35,758 nucleotides of DNA from SIG440 sp045645905 (GCA_045645905.1 JAZRJT010000025.1:1-35758); one strand, 5' to 3'. Shown: positions 8,500-18,143, numbered from the stretch's first letter. Made by a program: numbers and translations. Notes: generated by a model from the letters alone, not told the origin.

Positions 8500-9474
8500 T
8501 TGAGTATGTTTAGTAAAAAAGGTAAGATAATATTATCTGCAGTATGTGTATTTTGCATAGTGTTTGCCACTTTTGGCGGTGTAATATCTGCAAAGCTGCT
8601 GACAAGCTTATATCTTGGGGAGGAAATTACTCTTGCGACCCTTGATAAGCAAACGGCGGATGTTGGCGTTGTGAATATTTTGCTCCTTGGCACAGATAAA
8701 GGTGGGATGCGCAGCGATACTATAATGCTGGCAAGTCTTAACGGGCGTACGGGCAAGGTAAATATTCTATCTATTCCGCGTGACACTCGTGTTCGGATGG
8801 GCAGAGGATATCAAAAGATAAATGCTGCGTTGGGTATTGGTGTGAGTGAGGTTGCCAGAGGAAATCTTCAGGAGCCCGAGGAATTGTGTGTTGAAAAGGT
8901 AAGATTGCTTACGGGATTGCCAATACATTATTTTATGACGATTAATTTTGATGGCTTTAAAGAGATTATTGATGCACTGGGTGGAGTTGATTTCGAAGTT
9001 CCGTTTCATATGAAATATGATGACCCTGTCCAGAACCTTCACATTGATATTCCGGCAGGTATGCAGCATCTTGATGGCAAGGCAGCACACGATTTCGTTC
9101 GTTTCAGACAAGGTAACCCCGGTTATAAGGGTTATGCAATGGGAGATTTGGGGAGAATTCAAGCTCAGCAGTCGTTTATTAAGGCATTGGTTGAGCAAAA
9201 ACTGAAACCCAAGTACCTGCTTAAGGCCGGAGAATTGTTTGACGTTGTCCGTGATAATGTAAGAACAAATTACACAGCAATGGATTTAGTAAAACATCTT
9301 GGTTCAATCAGCAAAATAAGTTCTGAAAATGTCAATATGATACAGTTGCCCGGTGCACCCCAGACAATCGGCGGCGTATCATACTATTTGTGCAATGACG
9401 CAGAGATGCGTAAGCTTGCAAACACGACATTCAGCCCAATGGCAGAAGATGATGCGGCTGAAACAGAAGAATAA
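8500..9474 (+). CDS. LytR-CpsA-Psr (LCP) family cell-wall polymer ligase
   Basis: LCP proteins transfer undecaprenyl-linked wall polymers (teichoic acids, capsule or secondary wall polysaccharide) onto peptidoglycan outside the membrane. The 324-residue protein has one N-terminal membrane segment (about residues 9-31) and then an extracellular LCP domain. NILLLGTDKGGMRSDTIMLAS, then SIPRDTRVRM carries the conserved Asp and Arg residues that bind the pyrophosphate lipid. INFDGFKEIIDALGGVDFEV and HLDGKAAHDFVRFR are also typical. The first in-frame start is the TTG at 8500; an ATG at 8506 is possible. The GAAAGG site is 13-19 bases upstream, longer than usual. The next two genes suggest its substrate is a pyruvylated secondary wall polymer. 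Confidence 0.95.
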   Translation: MSMFSKKGKIILSAVCVFCIVFATFGGVISAKLLTSLYLGEEITLATLDKQTADVGVVNILLLGTDKGGMRSDTIMLASLNGRTGKVNILSIPRDTRVRMGRGYQKINAALGIGVSEVARGNLQEPEELCVEKVRLLTGLPIHYFMTINFDGFKEIIDALGGVDFEVPFHMKYDDPVQNLHIDIPAGMQHLDGKAAHDFVRFRQGNPGYKGYAMGDLGRIQAQQSFIKALVEQKLKPKYLLKAGELFDVVRDNVRTNYTAMDLVKHLGSISKISSENVNMIQLPGAPQTIGGVSYYLCNDAEMRKLANTTFSPMAEDDAAETEE

Positions 9475-9493
9475 ATAAAAAGGAATGTGCTTT

Positions 9494-11776
9494 ATGAGAG
9501 TTTTAATGGCGACAATGCAGTTGGATATAGGTGGAGCGGAAACCCATATAGTTGAGCTTTCCAAGGCTTTGGCACGCAGAGGCGTTGAGGTTTATGTTGC
9601 ATCTAAGGGCGGCGCTTATGTTAAGGAACTTGAGGAAGCGGGGATAAAGCATTTTAAAGTAGCTCTTCATAACAAGAAGATAGGTTCATTAATAAGTGCC
9701 TACAAAAAATTAGAACATATTATTCTGGATTGCAAGATTGATGTCGTTCATGCTCATGCCAGGATTCCCGGATTTTTATGCGGATTATTGCAGAAAAAGT
9801 ATGGTTTCAGGTTTGTAACAACTGCGCATTGGGTATTTGACACAAGATTTCCTTTTAATTTGCTAAGCAACTGGGGAGACCGTTCTTTGGCTGTAAGCGA
9901 TGACATAAAGCAATATCTGGTGGACAATTATGGTTGTAATCCTGACAATATCAGGATTACAATTAATGGGGTTGATATGGAAAAGTTCTCGGAGAATGTG
10001 GATTTTTCGGATATTGCAAAAGAATTTTCGTTTGGCGAAGACAAAACCAGGGTTGTATATGTAAGCCGAATGGATGTTGACCGCAGTTATGCGGCACACA
10101 AACTAATAGAGGCGGTCCCTGATTTATATGAAAAAATTCCAAATCTTGAAGTCGTTATTGTTGGCGGCGGAAACGACTTTGACAGAATAAAAAAAGAAGC
10201 CGAGGAAATGAATCAAAAATTTGGTTCGCGAATAGTAATTATAACCGGCGGACGTACGGATATAAATAAGTTTGTGGCATCCGGAGATGTCTTTGTAGGC
10301 GTCAGCCGTGCAGCACTCGAGGCAATGGCATGCCGAAAGCCTGCAATCATTGCAGGTAATGAAGGCTATATCGGTATTTTTGATGATGACAAGCTGCAGG
10401 TTTCGATTGATACAAATTTCTGTTGCCGTGGTTGCGAAATGACAACTACAAAACAACTTAAAGCTGATTTGCTGACTATTCTTGATCCTGAAAAAACAGA
10501 ATACAGAAAGCATCTTGGAGATGTATCGCTTAATACTGTTGAAAAGTATTACTCTGTTGAAACAATGGCAAATGACGCCCTTAAAATGTACATTTCAATC
10601 ATTAAAAACTCAAAGATAAACGAGGTTGATATAGAAGAGTTTGCGGATATTGAAAAATACCTTTTGCATGGAAACAGTAAGCGCGATATTGATGTTATGA
10701 TTTCAGGGTATTATGGTTTTCACAACAGTGGTGACGACTCTATTTTGTCGGCAATTATCAGTAATCTTCGCAAAAAATGCCCCAATATAAGGATAACAGT
10801 GCTTTCCAAAAATCCTCAGGAAACCTCAAAGATACACGGGGTTGATGCTATTGACAGATTTAATATCTACCGTATTCTGACGGCACTCAGACGGACAAAA
10901 CTGCTCATCAGCGGAGGTGGAAGCCTACTTCAGGATGTTACAAGCTCGGCATCGCTTTATTATTATCTGGCGGTTATGCGTCTGGCAAAGCTTTGCGGAG
11001 CAAAGGTTATGCTTTATGCCAATGGTATAGGGCCCATATCAAAAAAACAAAATATCAGGTATGTTAAAAGGGTGGTAAGCAAAACAGACCTTGTGACTTT
11101 GCGTGAAAAGAATTCTCGTGACGAATTGCAGGGGATTTTAGAAGAAAGCGTACCTGTTTTCGTAACGGCCGACCCGGTATATGCCTTAGAAAATGAAGAA
11201 GGCAGATTGGTTGATGAAGCAATACGTCGATCGGGAATTTCGGATGGAGCAGAGTTTTTTATAATTGCTCTCAGAGAGTGGAAATACAGCGATAACGAAA
11301 TTGAGGAAAAAATCGCTGAATTTGCAGATGCTGTTTCCCGGAAGTACGGAATCACTGCGCTTGTTGTGCCGATGCAGGATATTTATGATAAAGAGATTTC
11401 TACAAGAATTGCAGAGAAAATCAGCGGTAGATGCGGGCTTCTTGAATGCGGATTGCCACCCCAAACAATGCTGGGCGTTGTAGGAAGGGCAAAATTTGTT
11501 GTAGGGATGCGGCTGCATACTCTGATTTATGCGGTAAAAAATTCCGTTCCTGCCATCGCTCTTGATTATGATCCCAAGGTTGATGCTGTTATGGAATCTG
11601 TCGGTCAAGGTTTGTCTATGAAAGTTGAAAATGTAAACGTTGAAAAACTTTGCTTGCTTGCTGATGAGATAATTGAACACCGAGAGGAAATTTGCAGCCG
11701 ATTATCTGAAAAGAGCCAGCAGTATAGTGTTTTGGCAGAAAAAAATGTGGAGATGGCAATAGACCTTCTCAGATAG
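9494..11776 (+). CDS. csaB: GT4 glycosyltransferase fused to CsaB-type polysaccharide pyruvyl transferase
   Basis: A 760-residue two-enzyme protein. Residues 1-390 form a GT-B retaining glycosyltransferase (family 4): MATMQLDIGGAETHIVELSK at the acceptor end, VVYVSRMDVDRSYAAHKLIE, and SRAALEAMACRKPAIIAG near the donor site. Residues 397-760 form a polysaccharide pyruvyl transferase: VMISGYYGFHNSGDDSIL, LLISGGGSLLQDVTSS, VMLYANGIGPI and KFVVGMRLHTLIYAVKN match CsaB. CsaB adds pyruvate ketals to the wall polymer that SLH domains bind. I start at the ATG at 9494, which has AGGA 9 bases upstream; the ATG at 9485 sits on that site. It lies between the LCP ligase and an ABC exporter and is likely in the same transcript. 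The glycosyl substrate cannot be told from sequence. Confidence 0.92.
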   Translation: MRVLMATMQLDIGGAETHIVELSKALARRGVEVYVASKGGAYVKELEEAGIKHFKVALHNKKIGSLISAYKKLEHIILDCKIDVVHAHARIPGFLCGLLQKKYGFRFVTTAHWVFDTRFPFNLLSNWGDRSLAVSDDIKQYLVDNYGCNPDNIRITINGVDMEKFSENVDFSDIAKEFSFGEDKTRVVYVSRMDVDRSYAAHKLIEAVPDLYEKIPNLEVVIVGGGNDFDRIKKEAEEMNQKFGSRIVIITGGRTDINKFVASGDVFVGVSRAALEAMACRKPAIIAGNEGYIGIFDDDKLQVSIDTNFCCRGCEMTTTKQLKADLLTILDPEKTEYRKHLGDVSLNTVEKYYSVETMANDALKMYISIIKNSKINEVDIEEFADIEKYLLHGNSKRDIDVMISGYYGFHNSGDDSILSAIISNLRKKCPNIRITVLSKNPQETSKIHGVDAIDRFNIYRILTALRRTKLLISGGGSLLQDVTSSASLYYYLAVMRLAKLCGAKVMLYANGIGPISKKQNIRYVKRVVSKTDLVTLREKNSRDELQGILEESVPVFVTADPVYALENEEGRLVDEAIRRSGISDGAEFFIIALREWKYSDNEIEEKIAEFADAVSRKYGITALVVPMQDIYDKEISTRIAEKISGRCGLLECGLPPQTMLGVVGRAKFVVGMRLHTLIYAVKNSVPAIALDYDPKVDAVMESVGQGLSMKVENVNVEKLCLLADEIIEHREEICSRLSEKSQQYSVLAEKNVEMAIDLLR

Positions 11777-11808
11777 GAAACGAGAAAATTGCTGGGCAGG
11801 TGATATAG

Positions 11809-13476
11809 GTGAAAGATAAAGCTACATTAAAATGGATATATTCTCATTCTAAAACTCAATTGCTGTCAATTATAATACTTGCGGTTATGAGATGCTCGCT
11901 GACGGTTCTTGGTGTTGTGTTTGCGTTGACCTCCAGGCTGGTTATTGATGCGGCGGTGGCAAGGGACTTTGGCGGACTTATAAATGCCGGAGTAAGACTT
12001 TTTGCAATTATACTTGCACAGATTATAATTCGTCTTGTGGGACAGGCTATGGAGGCACATATAGGCGCAAGATTACGCTTGCGGCTGAGAAATAAGCTTT
12101 TTACGGCAATTTTAAATAAGGATTATCAAAAGGCTACGGCATATCATTCAGGTGAACTCCTTGCGCGGCTTAATGATGACATATTGGTGGTATCCGGCGG
12201 AATGCTTTCGCTTATTCCAAGTGTTATTGCACTTTTGGTTGGACTTGTTTATGCTCTGTATTCGTTAACACGTCTGGATCGGAATTTTGCTTTTATATTT
12301 TTGTTTGGCGGAATTTTGCTGTTGTTTGTGATAACAGCATTTCGCAAAGTGCTTAAAGGAACACACAGGCGGGTTCAGGAAACCGAAGCAAAGGTTCGTT
12401 CTTTTTTGCAGGAATCCATTGGAAGTCTGCTTATGATAAAGGTTTTTGGGATTGAAGACAGAATCTCACGCAAAGCGGAGGAATTGCAGGAGGAGAATTA
12501 TAAGGCACAGATGGTACGTCGGAATCTGACGATTTTTTCTACATCGGGGCTTAGTATGATTTTCAGTATTGGCTCTCTTTATGCTTTGGTGTGGAGTTCT
12601 TACAGATTATTTTTAGGAAGCATAACCTTTGGTACTTTGACGGCTATTTTGCAGCTTGTAAGTCAGATTCAAACACCGTTTGCCAGTCTTTCGGGCGTTG
12701 CCCCCCAGTATTATTCAATTATTGCATCTGCCGAGCGGGTTATCGAAATTGATAGCCTTCCTTGCGAAAAGGAGGAACACAAACTGCTTGACCCTAATGA
12801 GGCATATGCTTCATTAAAGGCGTTGTGTTTTGATAAGATTTCTTTTGGTTATGGTCGGGATATAATCTTTGAGGATGCTGACCTGACAATTAAAAAAGGG
12901 GATTTTGCTGTTATTGCCGGAATTTCAGGTATAGGAAAAAGCACGCTTATTAAACTTCTCCTTGGTGTATTTACGCCCCAAAAGGGTGAAATTTTTTTGG
13001 AGATGTCTGATAAAAATCTTAATGTTGGTAAATTCTCACGTCCTCTGTTTTCCTATGTTCCTCAAGGGAATCTGTTGCTTTCGGGGACAATACGAGATGC
13101 GGTTTCAATGGTAAAGCCTGATGCGTCCGATGATGAAATTATGACGGCAGCTGATATAAGCTGTGCATCTGATTTTATTACTAAATTGCCTCAGGGGCTT
13201 GATACCCAAATTGGTGAAAAGGGGATGGGACTTTCTGAAGGTCAGGTTCAGCGATTGGCGGTGTGCCGGGCGATACTTTCCGATGCTCCTATAATTCTTC
13301 TTGATGAGGCAACGTCGGCGTTGGATGAAGAAACTGAGGAACGATTGCTGCATAATATTAAAGGGCTTAAAAATAAGACTTGTGTAATAATTTCACATAA
13401 ACGTGCGGCTTTTAATATATGTAATAAGCATATATATATTGAAGAAAGAAAAATAAGGACAGAAGAAACTGTATAA
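11809..13476 (+). CDS. ABC exporter, transmembrane and ATPase domains fused (MsbA-like)
   Basis: A 555-residue half-transporter that would work as a homodimer. Residues 1-310 are the type-I exporter membrane domain with about six helices (for example ALTSRLVIDAAVA, IALLVGLVYALYSL). The ATPase domain follows, with Walker A GISGIGKST near 371, signature LSEGQVQRLA near 475 and Walker B IILLDEATSALD near 495. The start is a GTG at 11809 behind CAGGTGAT. It is 32 bases after the CsaB fusion and probably cotranscribed. From this position I infer export or flipping of a lipid-linked wall polymer, but a peptide or drug exporter would look the same in sequence. Transcription ends at the hairpin at 13482-13510. 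Confidence 0.9.
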   Translation: MKDKATLKWIYSHSKTQLLSIIILAVMRCSLTVLGVVFALTSRLVIDAAVARDFGGLINAGVRLFAIILAQIIIRLVGQAMEAHIGARLRLRLRNKLFTAILNKDYQKATAYHSGELLARLNDDILVVSGGMLSLIPSVIALLVGLVYALYSLTRLDRNFAFIFLFGGILLLFVITAFRKVLKGTHRRVQETEAKVRSFLQESIGSLLMIKVFGIEDRISRKAEELQEENYKAQMVRRNLTIFSTSGLSMIFSIGSLYALVWSSYRLFLGSITFGTLTAILQLVSQIQTPFASLSGVAPQYYSIIASAERVIEIDSLPCEKEEHKLLDPNEAYASLKALCFDKISFGYGRDIIFEDADLTIKKGDFAVIAGISGIGKSTLIKLLLGVFTPQKGEIFLEMSDKNLNVGKFSRPLFSYVPQGNLLLSGTIRDAVSMVKPDASDDEIMTAADISCASDFITKLPQGLDTQIGEKGMGLSEGQVQRLAVCRAILSDAPIILLDEATSALDEETEERLLHNIKGLKNKTCVIISHKRAAFNICNKHIYIEERKIRTEETV

Positions 13477-13481
13477 TACCA

Positions 13482-13510
13482 AAAACGGAGCACAAGGGTT
13501 GCTCCGTTTT
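13482..13510. terminator. Bidirectional terminator between the ABC exporter and murC
   Basis: AAAACGGAGCA (13482-13492) and TGCTCCGTTTT (13500-13510) form a perfect 11-pair stem with a 7-base loop and A/T tails on both sides. It serves the plus-strand exporter and the convergent minus-strand murC. Confidence 0.93.
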
Positions 13511-13528
13511 ATACTCATTGAAATAAAG

Positions 13529-14905
13529 CTATTTTCCTGCCATCTTATATCCCAGCTTAAAGATATCACCGGCACCCATGGTTATTACAATGTCACCGGG
13601 CTTAGCGTTTTTAAGGATGTATCGCTCAACTGCCTCAAAGTTATTCATATAAACCCCGTTTTTCATAAGGGCGACGATATCGCATGAATGAATGGTCCCA
13701 TCATATTTTTCACGGGCGGGATAAACATCAGTTACAATGGTCTTGTCCGCAAGACTTAATGCATCTGCAAATTCACGGGTAAAGGCTTTTGTTCTTGAGT
13801 AAGTATGGGGTTGGAATACACACCATACGTCTCCTGTTGCTACTGTCTGTGCCGCTTTAAGGCAACTTTTTATTTCAGTAGGATGATGGGCATAATCGTC
13901 CAGAATTTTTATTCCCTGTACGTCGCCGATTTTTTCAAATCTGCGTTTTGTTCCCAAATAGTTCTCTAAACCACACTTAATGGTGTCGGGCTCAATCCCC
14001 AGCTCGCGTGCAGCGGCAAATGCGCCCAGTGCGTTTTTGACATTGTGTTCTCCGGGCATAAACAGAGCAATTTCTATAACCTTTTTTCCGTATTCGTATA
14101 CATCGAATACAGTACGGTTTTGACTGTCTGTATGGATGTTATTTGCATAAAAATCGGTATTTTTACCAATTATACCATATCTCACGACTTTTTTATCGCT
14201 ATTTTGCACAATAGTTTGACAGTTTTTATCGTCAGAACAAACAATAATGCATCCATCAGGTGAATTTAGTCTTGTAAATTTCTCAAAAGCTGTTATAATA
14301 TGATTAATGTCAGTAAAATAATCTAGATGGTCTTCTTCGACATTGGTGATTACTGAAACAAAGGGATTAAAGTGGAGAAAGCTTTCCACATATTCGCAGG
14401 CTTCAAACACAAGGTAATTTTCCTTACCAAGTTTATAATTGCCGCCGATTTGAGAGAGTTCTCCGCCTACCAATATTGTAGGGTCAAGGCCGGCCTCTAA
14501 AAGAACCAACGACAACATTGATGTTGTTGTGGTTTTTCCGTGCGTTCCGGCAACAGCAATCGGGAATTTATAGTTTTTCATCAGCTGTCCCAACAGTTCG
14601 GCACGTTCCATAACGGGAATATTTAGCGAGCGTGCTTTTACAAGCTCGGGATTATCCTGAGAAATTGCTGCGGTATAACAAACCAAATCGGGGTTTGTTA
14701 TTGATGCGGCATCGTGACCGATGGTGATGGCAAAGCCGTCGCTTGCCAGTTGTTTTGTGATTTTGGTTTCGCTTCTATCCGAGCCTGATACACGGTACCC
14801 GAAATACTTCAGCATATGTGCAAGTGCGCTCATACTTATTCCGCCGATACCGACCATATGTATATATGCTTTTTCGGGAAGATCAGATAGCTGAACATTT
14901 TTCAT
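13529..14905 (-). CDS. murC: UDP-N-acetylmuramate--L-alanine ligase MurC
   Basis: Cytoplasmic peptidoglycan precursor enzyme that adds L-Ala to UDP-MurNAc using ATP. It has 458 residues, the usual length. IHMVGIGGISMSALAHML near residue 15 is the UDP-sugar binding glycine loop. AGTHGKTTTTSML near 119-131 is the Mur ligase ATP loop. EACEYVESFLHFNPFVSVIT, then NVEEDHLDYF and ILDDYAHHPTEI are MurC-specific. I start at the ATG at 14905: it lies 9 bases after AAGGAG, whereas the ATG at 14914 directly abuts that site. It is a single-gene unit facing the ABC exporter, with a shared terminator after it. No clear promoter was found in the 146-base gap shared with spoVG. Confidence 0.97.
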   Translation of the reverse strand: MKNVQLSDLPEKAYIHMVGIGGISMSALAHMLKYFGYRVSGSDRSETKITKQLASDGFAITIGHDAASITNPDLVCYTAAISQDNPELVKARSLNIPVMERAELLGQLMKNYKFPIAVAGTHGKTTTTSMLSLVLLEAGLDPTILVGGELSQIGGNYKLGKENYLVFEACEYVESFLHFNPFVSVITNVEEDHLDYFTDINHIITAFEKFTRLNSPDGCIIVCSDDKNCQTIVQNSDKKVVRYGIIGKNTDFYANNIHTDSQNRTVFDVYEYGKKVIEIALFMPGEHNVKNALGAFAAARELGIEPDTIKCGLENYLGTKRRFEKIGDVQGIKILDDYAHHPTEIKSCLKAAQTVATGDVWCVFQPHTYSRTKAFTREFADALSLADKTIVTDVYPAREKYDGTIHSCDIVALMKNGVYMNNFEAVERYILKNAKPGDIVITMGAGDIFKLGYKMAGK

Positions 14906-15051
14906 ATATTCCATCTCCTTAAAGAGGTTATGTTGGTGGAATTATCTCCAAGGAATATTCTATCATAAAATACAGAATTTATCAATATGATAATTATTAT
15001 ATGTAAAAAATAAATTATATATACACATTTTTACAAAGGTGGGTGCATTTT

Positions 15052-15333
15052 ATGCAAATCACTGACATTAAAGTCAGAAAAATCAATGCGGAGGGAAGAA
15101 TGAAAGCGGTTGTTTCCGTTACATTCGACGATGCTTTTGTTGTGCACGACATCAAGGTTATTGCAGGTCAGGAAAAGCTCTTTATCGCTATGCCCAGCAG
15201 AAAAACTCCGGACGGCGAATTCAAGGATATTGCACATCCTATTAACGCCGAAATGAGAGAACTTCTTCAGGATATGATTCTCGCAAAATATGAAGAATCG
15301 TTGGCTGAGTATACAGGTGAAGAAGAAAATTAA
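15052..15333 (+). CDS. spoVG: Septation/sporulation regulator SpoVG
   Basis: SpoVG is a small nucleic-acid-binding regulator found in Firmicutes, first known for a role in cortex formation and septation during sporulation. It has 93 residues beginning MQITDIKVRKINAEGRMKA, with VSVTFDDAFVVHDIKVI, FIAMPSRKTPDGEFKDIAHP and INAEMRELLQD, all family hallmarks. The start at the ATG at 15052 has AAAGGTGG about 9 bases upstream; a GTG at 15043 in the same frame is too close to that site. The gene stands alone between murC (divergent) and nrdG (convergent) and ends at the hairpin at 15354-15403. Its presence fits a spore-forming ancestry but does not prove sporulation. Confidence 0.96.
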   Translation: MQITDIKVRKINAEGRMKAVVSVTFDDAFVVHDIKVIAGQEKLFIAMPSRKTPDGEFKDIAHPINAEMRELLQDMILAKYEESLAEYTGEEEN

Positions 15334-15353
15334 ATTTGATTAATCTCATACAG

Positions 15354-15403
15354 AAAAAGCGATACAGCTTCGCCTTAAATGGTGAATCAGTATCGCTTTT
15401 TTT
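15354..15403. terminator. Bidirectional terminator between spoVG and nrdG
   Basis: AAAAAGCGATAC pairs with GTATCGCTTTTT, and an inner TTCGCC/GGTGAA stem extends the hairpin around TTAAAT. A run of at least seven T follows on the plus strand and A residues precede it, so it can stop both spoVG and the convergent nrdDG transcript. Confidence 0.9.
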
Positions 15404-15413
15404 GGTGTTTAAG

Positions 15414-15935
15414 TCAGCCGATCCAAAGCACAGGGGTTTTGCTTCTTAGGGTTTCGGGCAGATTAAGTATTCTTTGATTTTCCGAGCCGCGAAAGCGGAG
15501 GCGGATATTCTTTTTTTCAATATCAAATTTTCCGTCCACTAAAACATCAATAAAACTCAGCAGTTCGTCGGTAACTTCACATCTCGGATGAGGTGAGCTT
15601 GTTAAAAGCTGTTCAATTGTAAAGCCTGAAAATGCCCATATGTTTTTGTGGGGATAGGTGTCTTTAACCCTTTTCACAAAGGGTAAAAGTATACGCTGAT
15701 TTTCAGGCTCAAAGGGCTCGCCACCAAGAAGTGTAAGCCCGTTGATATAGTCAGGCTCAAGCATTTTAATTATTTGGTTTTCGGTGTCTTGGGTAAAAGA
15801 CTGTCCATAATTAAAATCCCATGTCTCCGGTTGAAAGCAGCCTTTGCATCGGTTTGTACAGCCCGAAACGAAAAGGGTGACACGCACCCCTTCGCCATTG
15901 GCAATATCGCAATTTTTAATTTGTCCGTAATGCAT
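15414..15935 (-). CDS. nrdG: Anaerobic ribonucleotide reductase activating protein NrdG
   Basis: Radical-SAM activase that creates the glycyl radical on NrdD under anaerobic conditions. It has 173 residues. The cluster-binding motif is GCTNRCKGCFQPETWDF near residue 30, the C-x3-C-x2-C of radical SAM enzymes. LTLLGGEPFEPEN is the SAM-binding GGE stretch, and NIWAFSGFT also fits. Its ATG overlaps the nrdD stop codon by one base (TAATG), so the two are translationally coupled in one operon. It ends at the bidirectional terminator shared with spoVG. Confidence 0.96.
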   Translation of the reverse strand: MHYGQIKNCDIANGEGVRVTLFVSGCTNRCKGCFQPETWDFNYGQSFTQDTENQIIKMLEPDYINGLTLLGGEPFEPENQRILLPFVKRVKDTYPHKNIWAFSGFTIEQLLTSSPHPRCEVTDELLSFIDVLVDGKFDIEKKNIRLRFRGSENQRILNLPETLRSKTPVLWIG

Positions 15936-18109
15936 TATAAGTGGAGCACCCTTTCTTTAATTTCCTGAGTACGTCCCTGATTCCAGTACTGTGTGCCGAT
16001 ATATCCACAGGTGCGTCGTGCCACATTCATTTTATCCTGGTCTGAATTTCCGCAGTTGGGGCATTTCCATATAAGCTTGCCGTCTTCTTCTACGATTTCA
16101 ATTTCGCCATCAAAACCACATTCCTGACAGTAGTCCGATTTAGTGTTGAGCTCGGCGTAAATAATATTGTCATAGATGAATTTCATAACCTGCAGCACCG
16201 CCTCAAGGTTGTGCTGCATATTGGGAACTTCAATATAACTGATTGCTCCGCCGGGTGACAAATGCTGAAATTGTGCCTCAAAACGCAACTTTTCAAATGC
16301 ATCAATTTCTTCGCTGACGTGAACGTGATAGCTGTTGGTGATATATCCTTTATCTGTGACACCGGGGATAACACCAAATCTCTTTTGCAAGCATTTTGCA
16401 AACTTGTAGGTTGTGGACTCTAAGGGTGTTCCGTACAAACTGAAATCAATATTGTGTTCGGCCTTCCAACCACGGCAAGCGACATTCATTTTTTCCATAA
16501 TATCAAGAGCAAAAGGTGTTGCTTCAGGGTCGGTATGGCTTTTGCCGGTCATATATTTTACATATTCATAAAGGCCTGCATAACCAAGTGAAATGGTGGA
16601 ATAACCGCCAAACAGGAGCTTGTCAATTGTTTCGCCTTTTTTAAGACGTGCTAATGCGCCATACTGCCAAAGAATGGGTGCGGCGTCTGAAAGGGTGCCT
16701 TTAAGTCTTTCGTGACGACACATAAGTGCTCTGTGACAAAGCTCAAGTCTTTCTTCAAAGATTTTCCAGAACTTTTCCTTATCTCCGCCTGATGATAGGG
16801 CGATATCAACAAGGTTGATGGTTACAACACCCTGATTAAATCTACCGTAATATTTGGGCTTGCCGTTTTCGTCAAGATATGGGGTAAGAAAGCTGCGGCA
16901 ACCCATACAGGTATAGCAATGGCCTTCACCGTTTTTATCCACTTTAAGTTCAAGCATTTTCTTTTCAGAAATATAGTCGGGAACCATTCTCTTTGCGGTA
17001 CACTTTGCCGCAAGCTCGGTAAGATAACGGTATTTAGAGTTTTCGTGAATGTTGTCTTCTTCAAGGACATAAATCAGCTTGGGGAATGCGGGTGTAACCC
17101 GGACACCTTTTTCGTTCTTTACCCCTTCATATCGCTGCATAAGAACTTCCTCAATGATAAGCGCAAGATCATTTTTGGTCTGGGGGTCATCGGTTTCGCC
17201 AAGGTACATAAATACAGTCACAAACGGAGCCTGACCGTTGGTGGTAAGAAGGGTAACAACCTGATACTGAATGGTCTGAACTCCGCGACGAATTTCCTCA
17301 CGAACACGTTTTTCAGCCATTTCGGCAAGCTGAGTGTCGGTAATTTCAATGCCTAAAGCGTCCATTTCAGCTTTGACCTGCTTTAAAAACTTTTCACGAG
17401 ATACCTGAACAAATGGCGCAAGATGTGTCAGCGAAATCGACTGACCGCCGTACTGATTGGATGCAACCTGGGCTATAATCTGGGTCGCAATATTACAAGC
17501 AGTTGAAAAGCTGTGAGGACGCTCGATAAGGGTTCCTGTAATAACAGTTCCGTTTTGCAGCATATCTTCAAGGTTTACAAGGTCGCAGTTGTGCATATGC
17601 TGTGCAAAATAGTCGGAGTCGTGAAAATGAATAAGACCCTCGTTGTGAGCATCCACAATATCAGGGGGTAAAAGAATTCTGCTTGTAATATCCTTTGAAA
17701 CCTCGCCTGCCATATAGTCACGCTGTGTGGAGTTAACCACGGGGTTTTTGTTGGAATTTTCCTGTTTAGCTTCTTCGTTGTTACACTCAATAAGAGATAA
17801 AATTTTGTTGTCGGTTGTGTTGCTTCTACGTACCAACGAACGGGTGTAGCGGTAGGTGATATAATTTTTTGCTACCTCAAAGGCACCGTGAGCCATAATC
17901 TTTTTTTCCACAAGGTCCTGTATTTCCTCGACAGAGGGAGCACGTCCCAGGCTTTCGCAGGATATAACAACAGCCTCGGTAATACGTTTAATCTGAAGGT
18001 CGGTCATACGGACATCTTCAGGGACAGAATCGTTTGCCTTGGTTATGGCAACAAGTATTTTTTCCTCGTTAAAATTTTCTTCTGCGCCGTTACGCTTAAG
18101 AATTTTCAT
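15935..18109 (-). CDS. nrdD: Anaerobic ribonucleoside-triphosphate reductase NrdD (class III)
   Basis: Reduces NTPs to dNTPs with an oxygen-sensitive glycyl radical. It has 724 residues. Residues 1-95 form the ATP-cone allosteric domain (MKILKRNGAEENFNEEKILV). The catalytic barrel includes GLIHFHDSDYFAQHMHNCDL and LFGGYSTISLGYAGLYE. Near the C-terminus are the zinc-site cysteines (CQECGF, CPNCGN), followed by the radical loop TCGYIGTQYWNQGR, with the radical Gly after Y-I. The ATG has AAGGGGGT upstream. Regulation is well marked: a consensus promoter whose -10 lies inside one NrdR-like box, and a second box in the leader. The strict class III enzyme implies life without oxygen, although another class could be encoded elsewhere. 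Confidence 0.97.
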   Translation of the reverse strand: MKILKRNGAEENFNEEKILVAITKANDSVPEDVRMTDLQIKRITEAVVISCESLGRAPSVEEIQDLVEKKIMAHGAFEVAKNYITYRYTRSLVRRSNTTDNKILSLIECNNEEAKQENSNKNPVVNSTQRDYMAGEVSKDITSRILLPPDIVDAHNEGLIHFHDSDYFAQHMHNCDLVNLEDMLQNGTVITGTLIERPHSFSTACNIATQIIAQVASNQYGGQSISLTHLAPFVQVSREKFLKQVKAEMDALGIEITDTQLAEMAEKRVREEIRRGVQTIQYQVVTLLTTNGQAPFVTVFMYLGETDDPQTKNDLALIIEEVLMQRYEGVKNEKGVRVTPAFPKLIYVLEEDNIHENSKYRYLTELAAKCTAKRMVPDYISEKKMLELKVDKNGEGHCYTCMGCRSFLTPYLDENGKPKYYGRFNQGVVTINLVDIALSSGGDKEKFWKIFEERLELCHRALMCRHERLKGTLSDAAPILWQYGALARLKKGETIDKLLFGGYSTISLGYAGLYEYVKYMTGKSHTDPEATPFALDIMEKMNVACRGWKAEHNIDFSLYGTPLESTTYKFAKCLQKRFGVIPGVTDKGYITNSYHVHVSEEIDAFEKLRFEAQFQHLSPGGAISYIEVPNMQHNLEAVLQVMKFIYDNIIYAELNTKSDYCQECGFDGEIEIVEEDGKLIWKCPNCGNSDQDKMNVARRTCGYIGTQYWNQGRTQEIKERVLHL

Positions 18110-18143
18110 GGGTATACCCCCTTATATGTAAAATTTGTTAAAC

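Noticed and set aside
14941..14980. Possible sigma-H promoter for spoVG (AGGAATAT ... CAGAATTT)
   Set aside because: The distance between AGGA and GAAT is 20 bases; the sigma-H pattern I know needs 17-18. The match is too loose to annotate.
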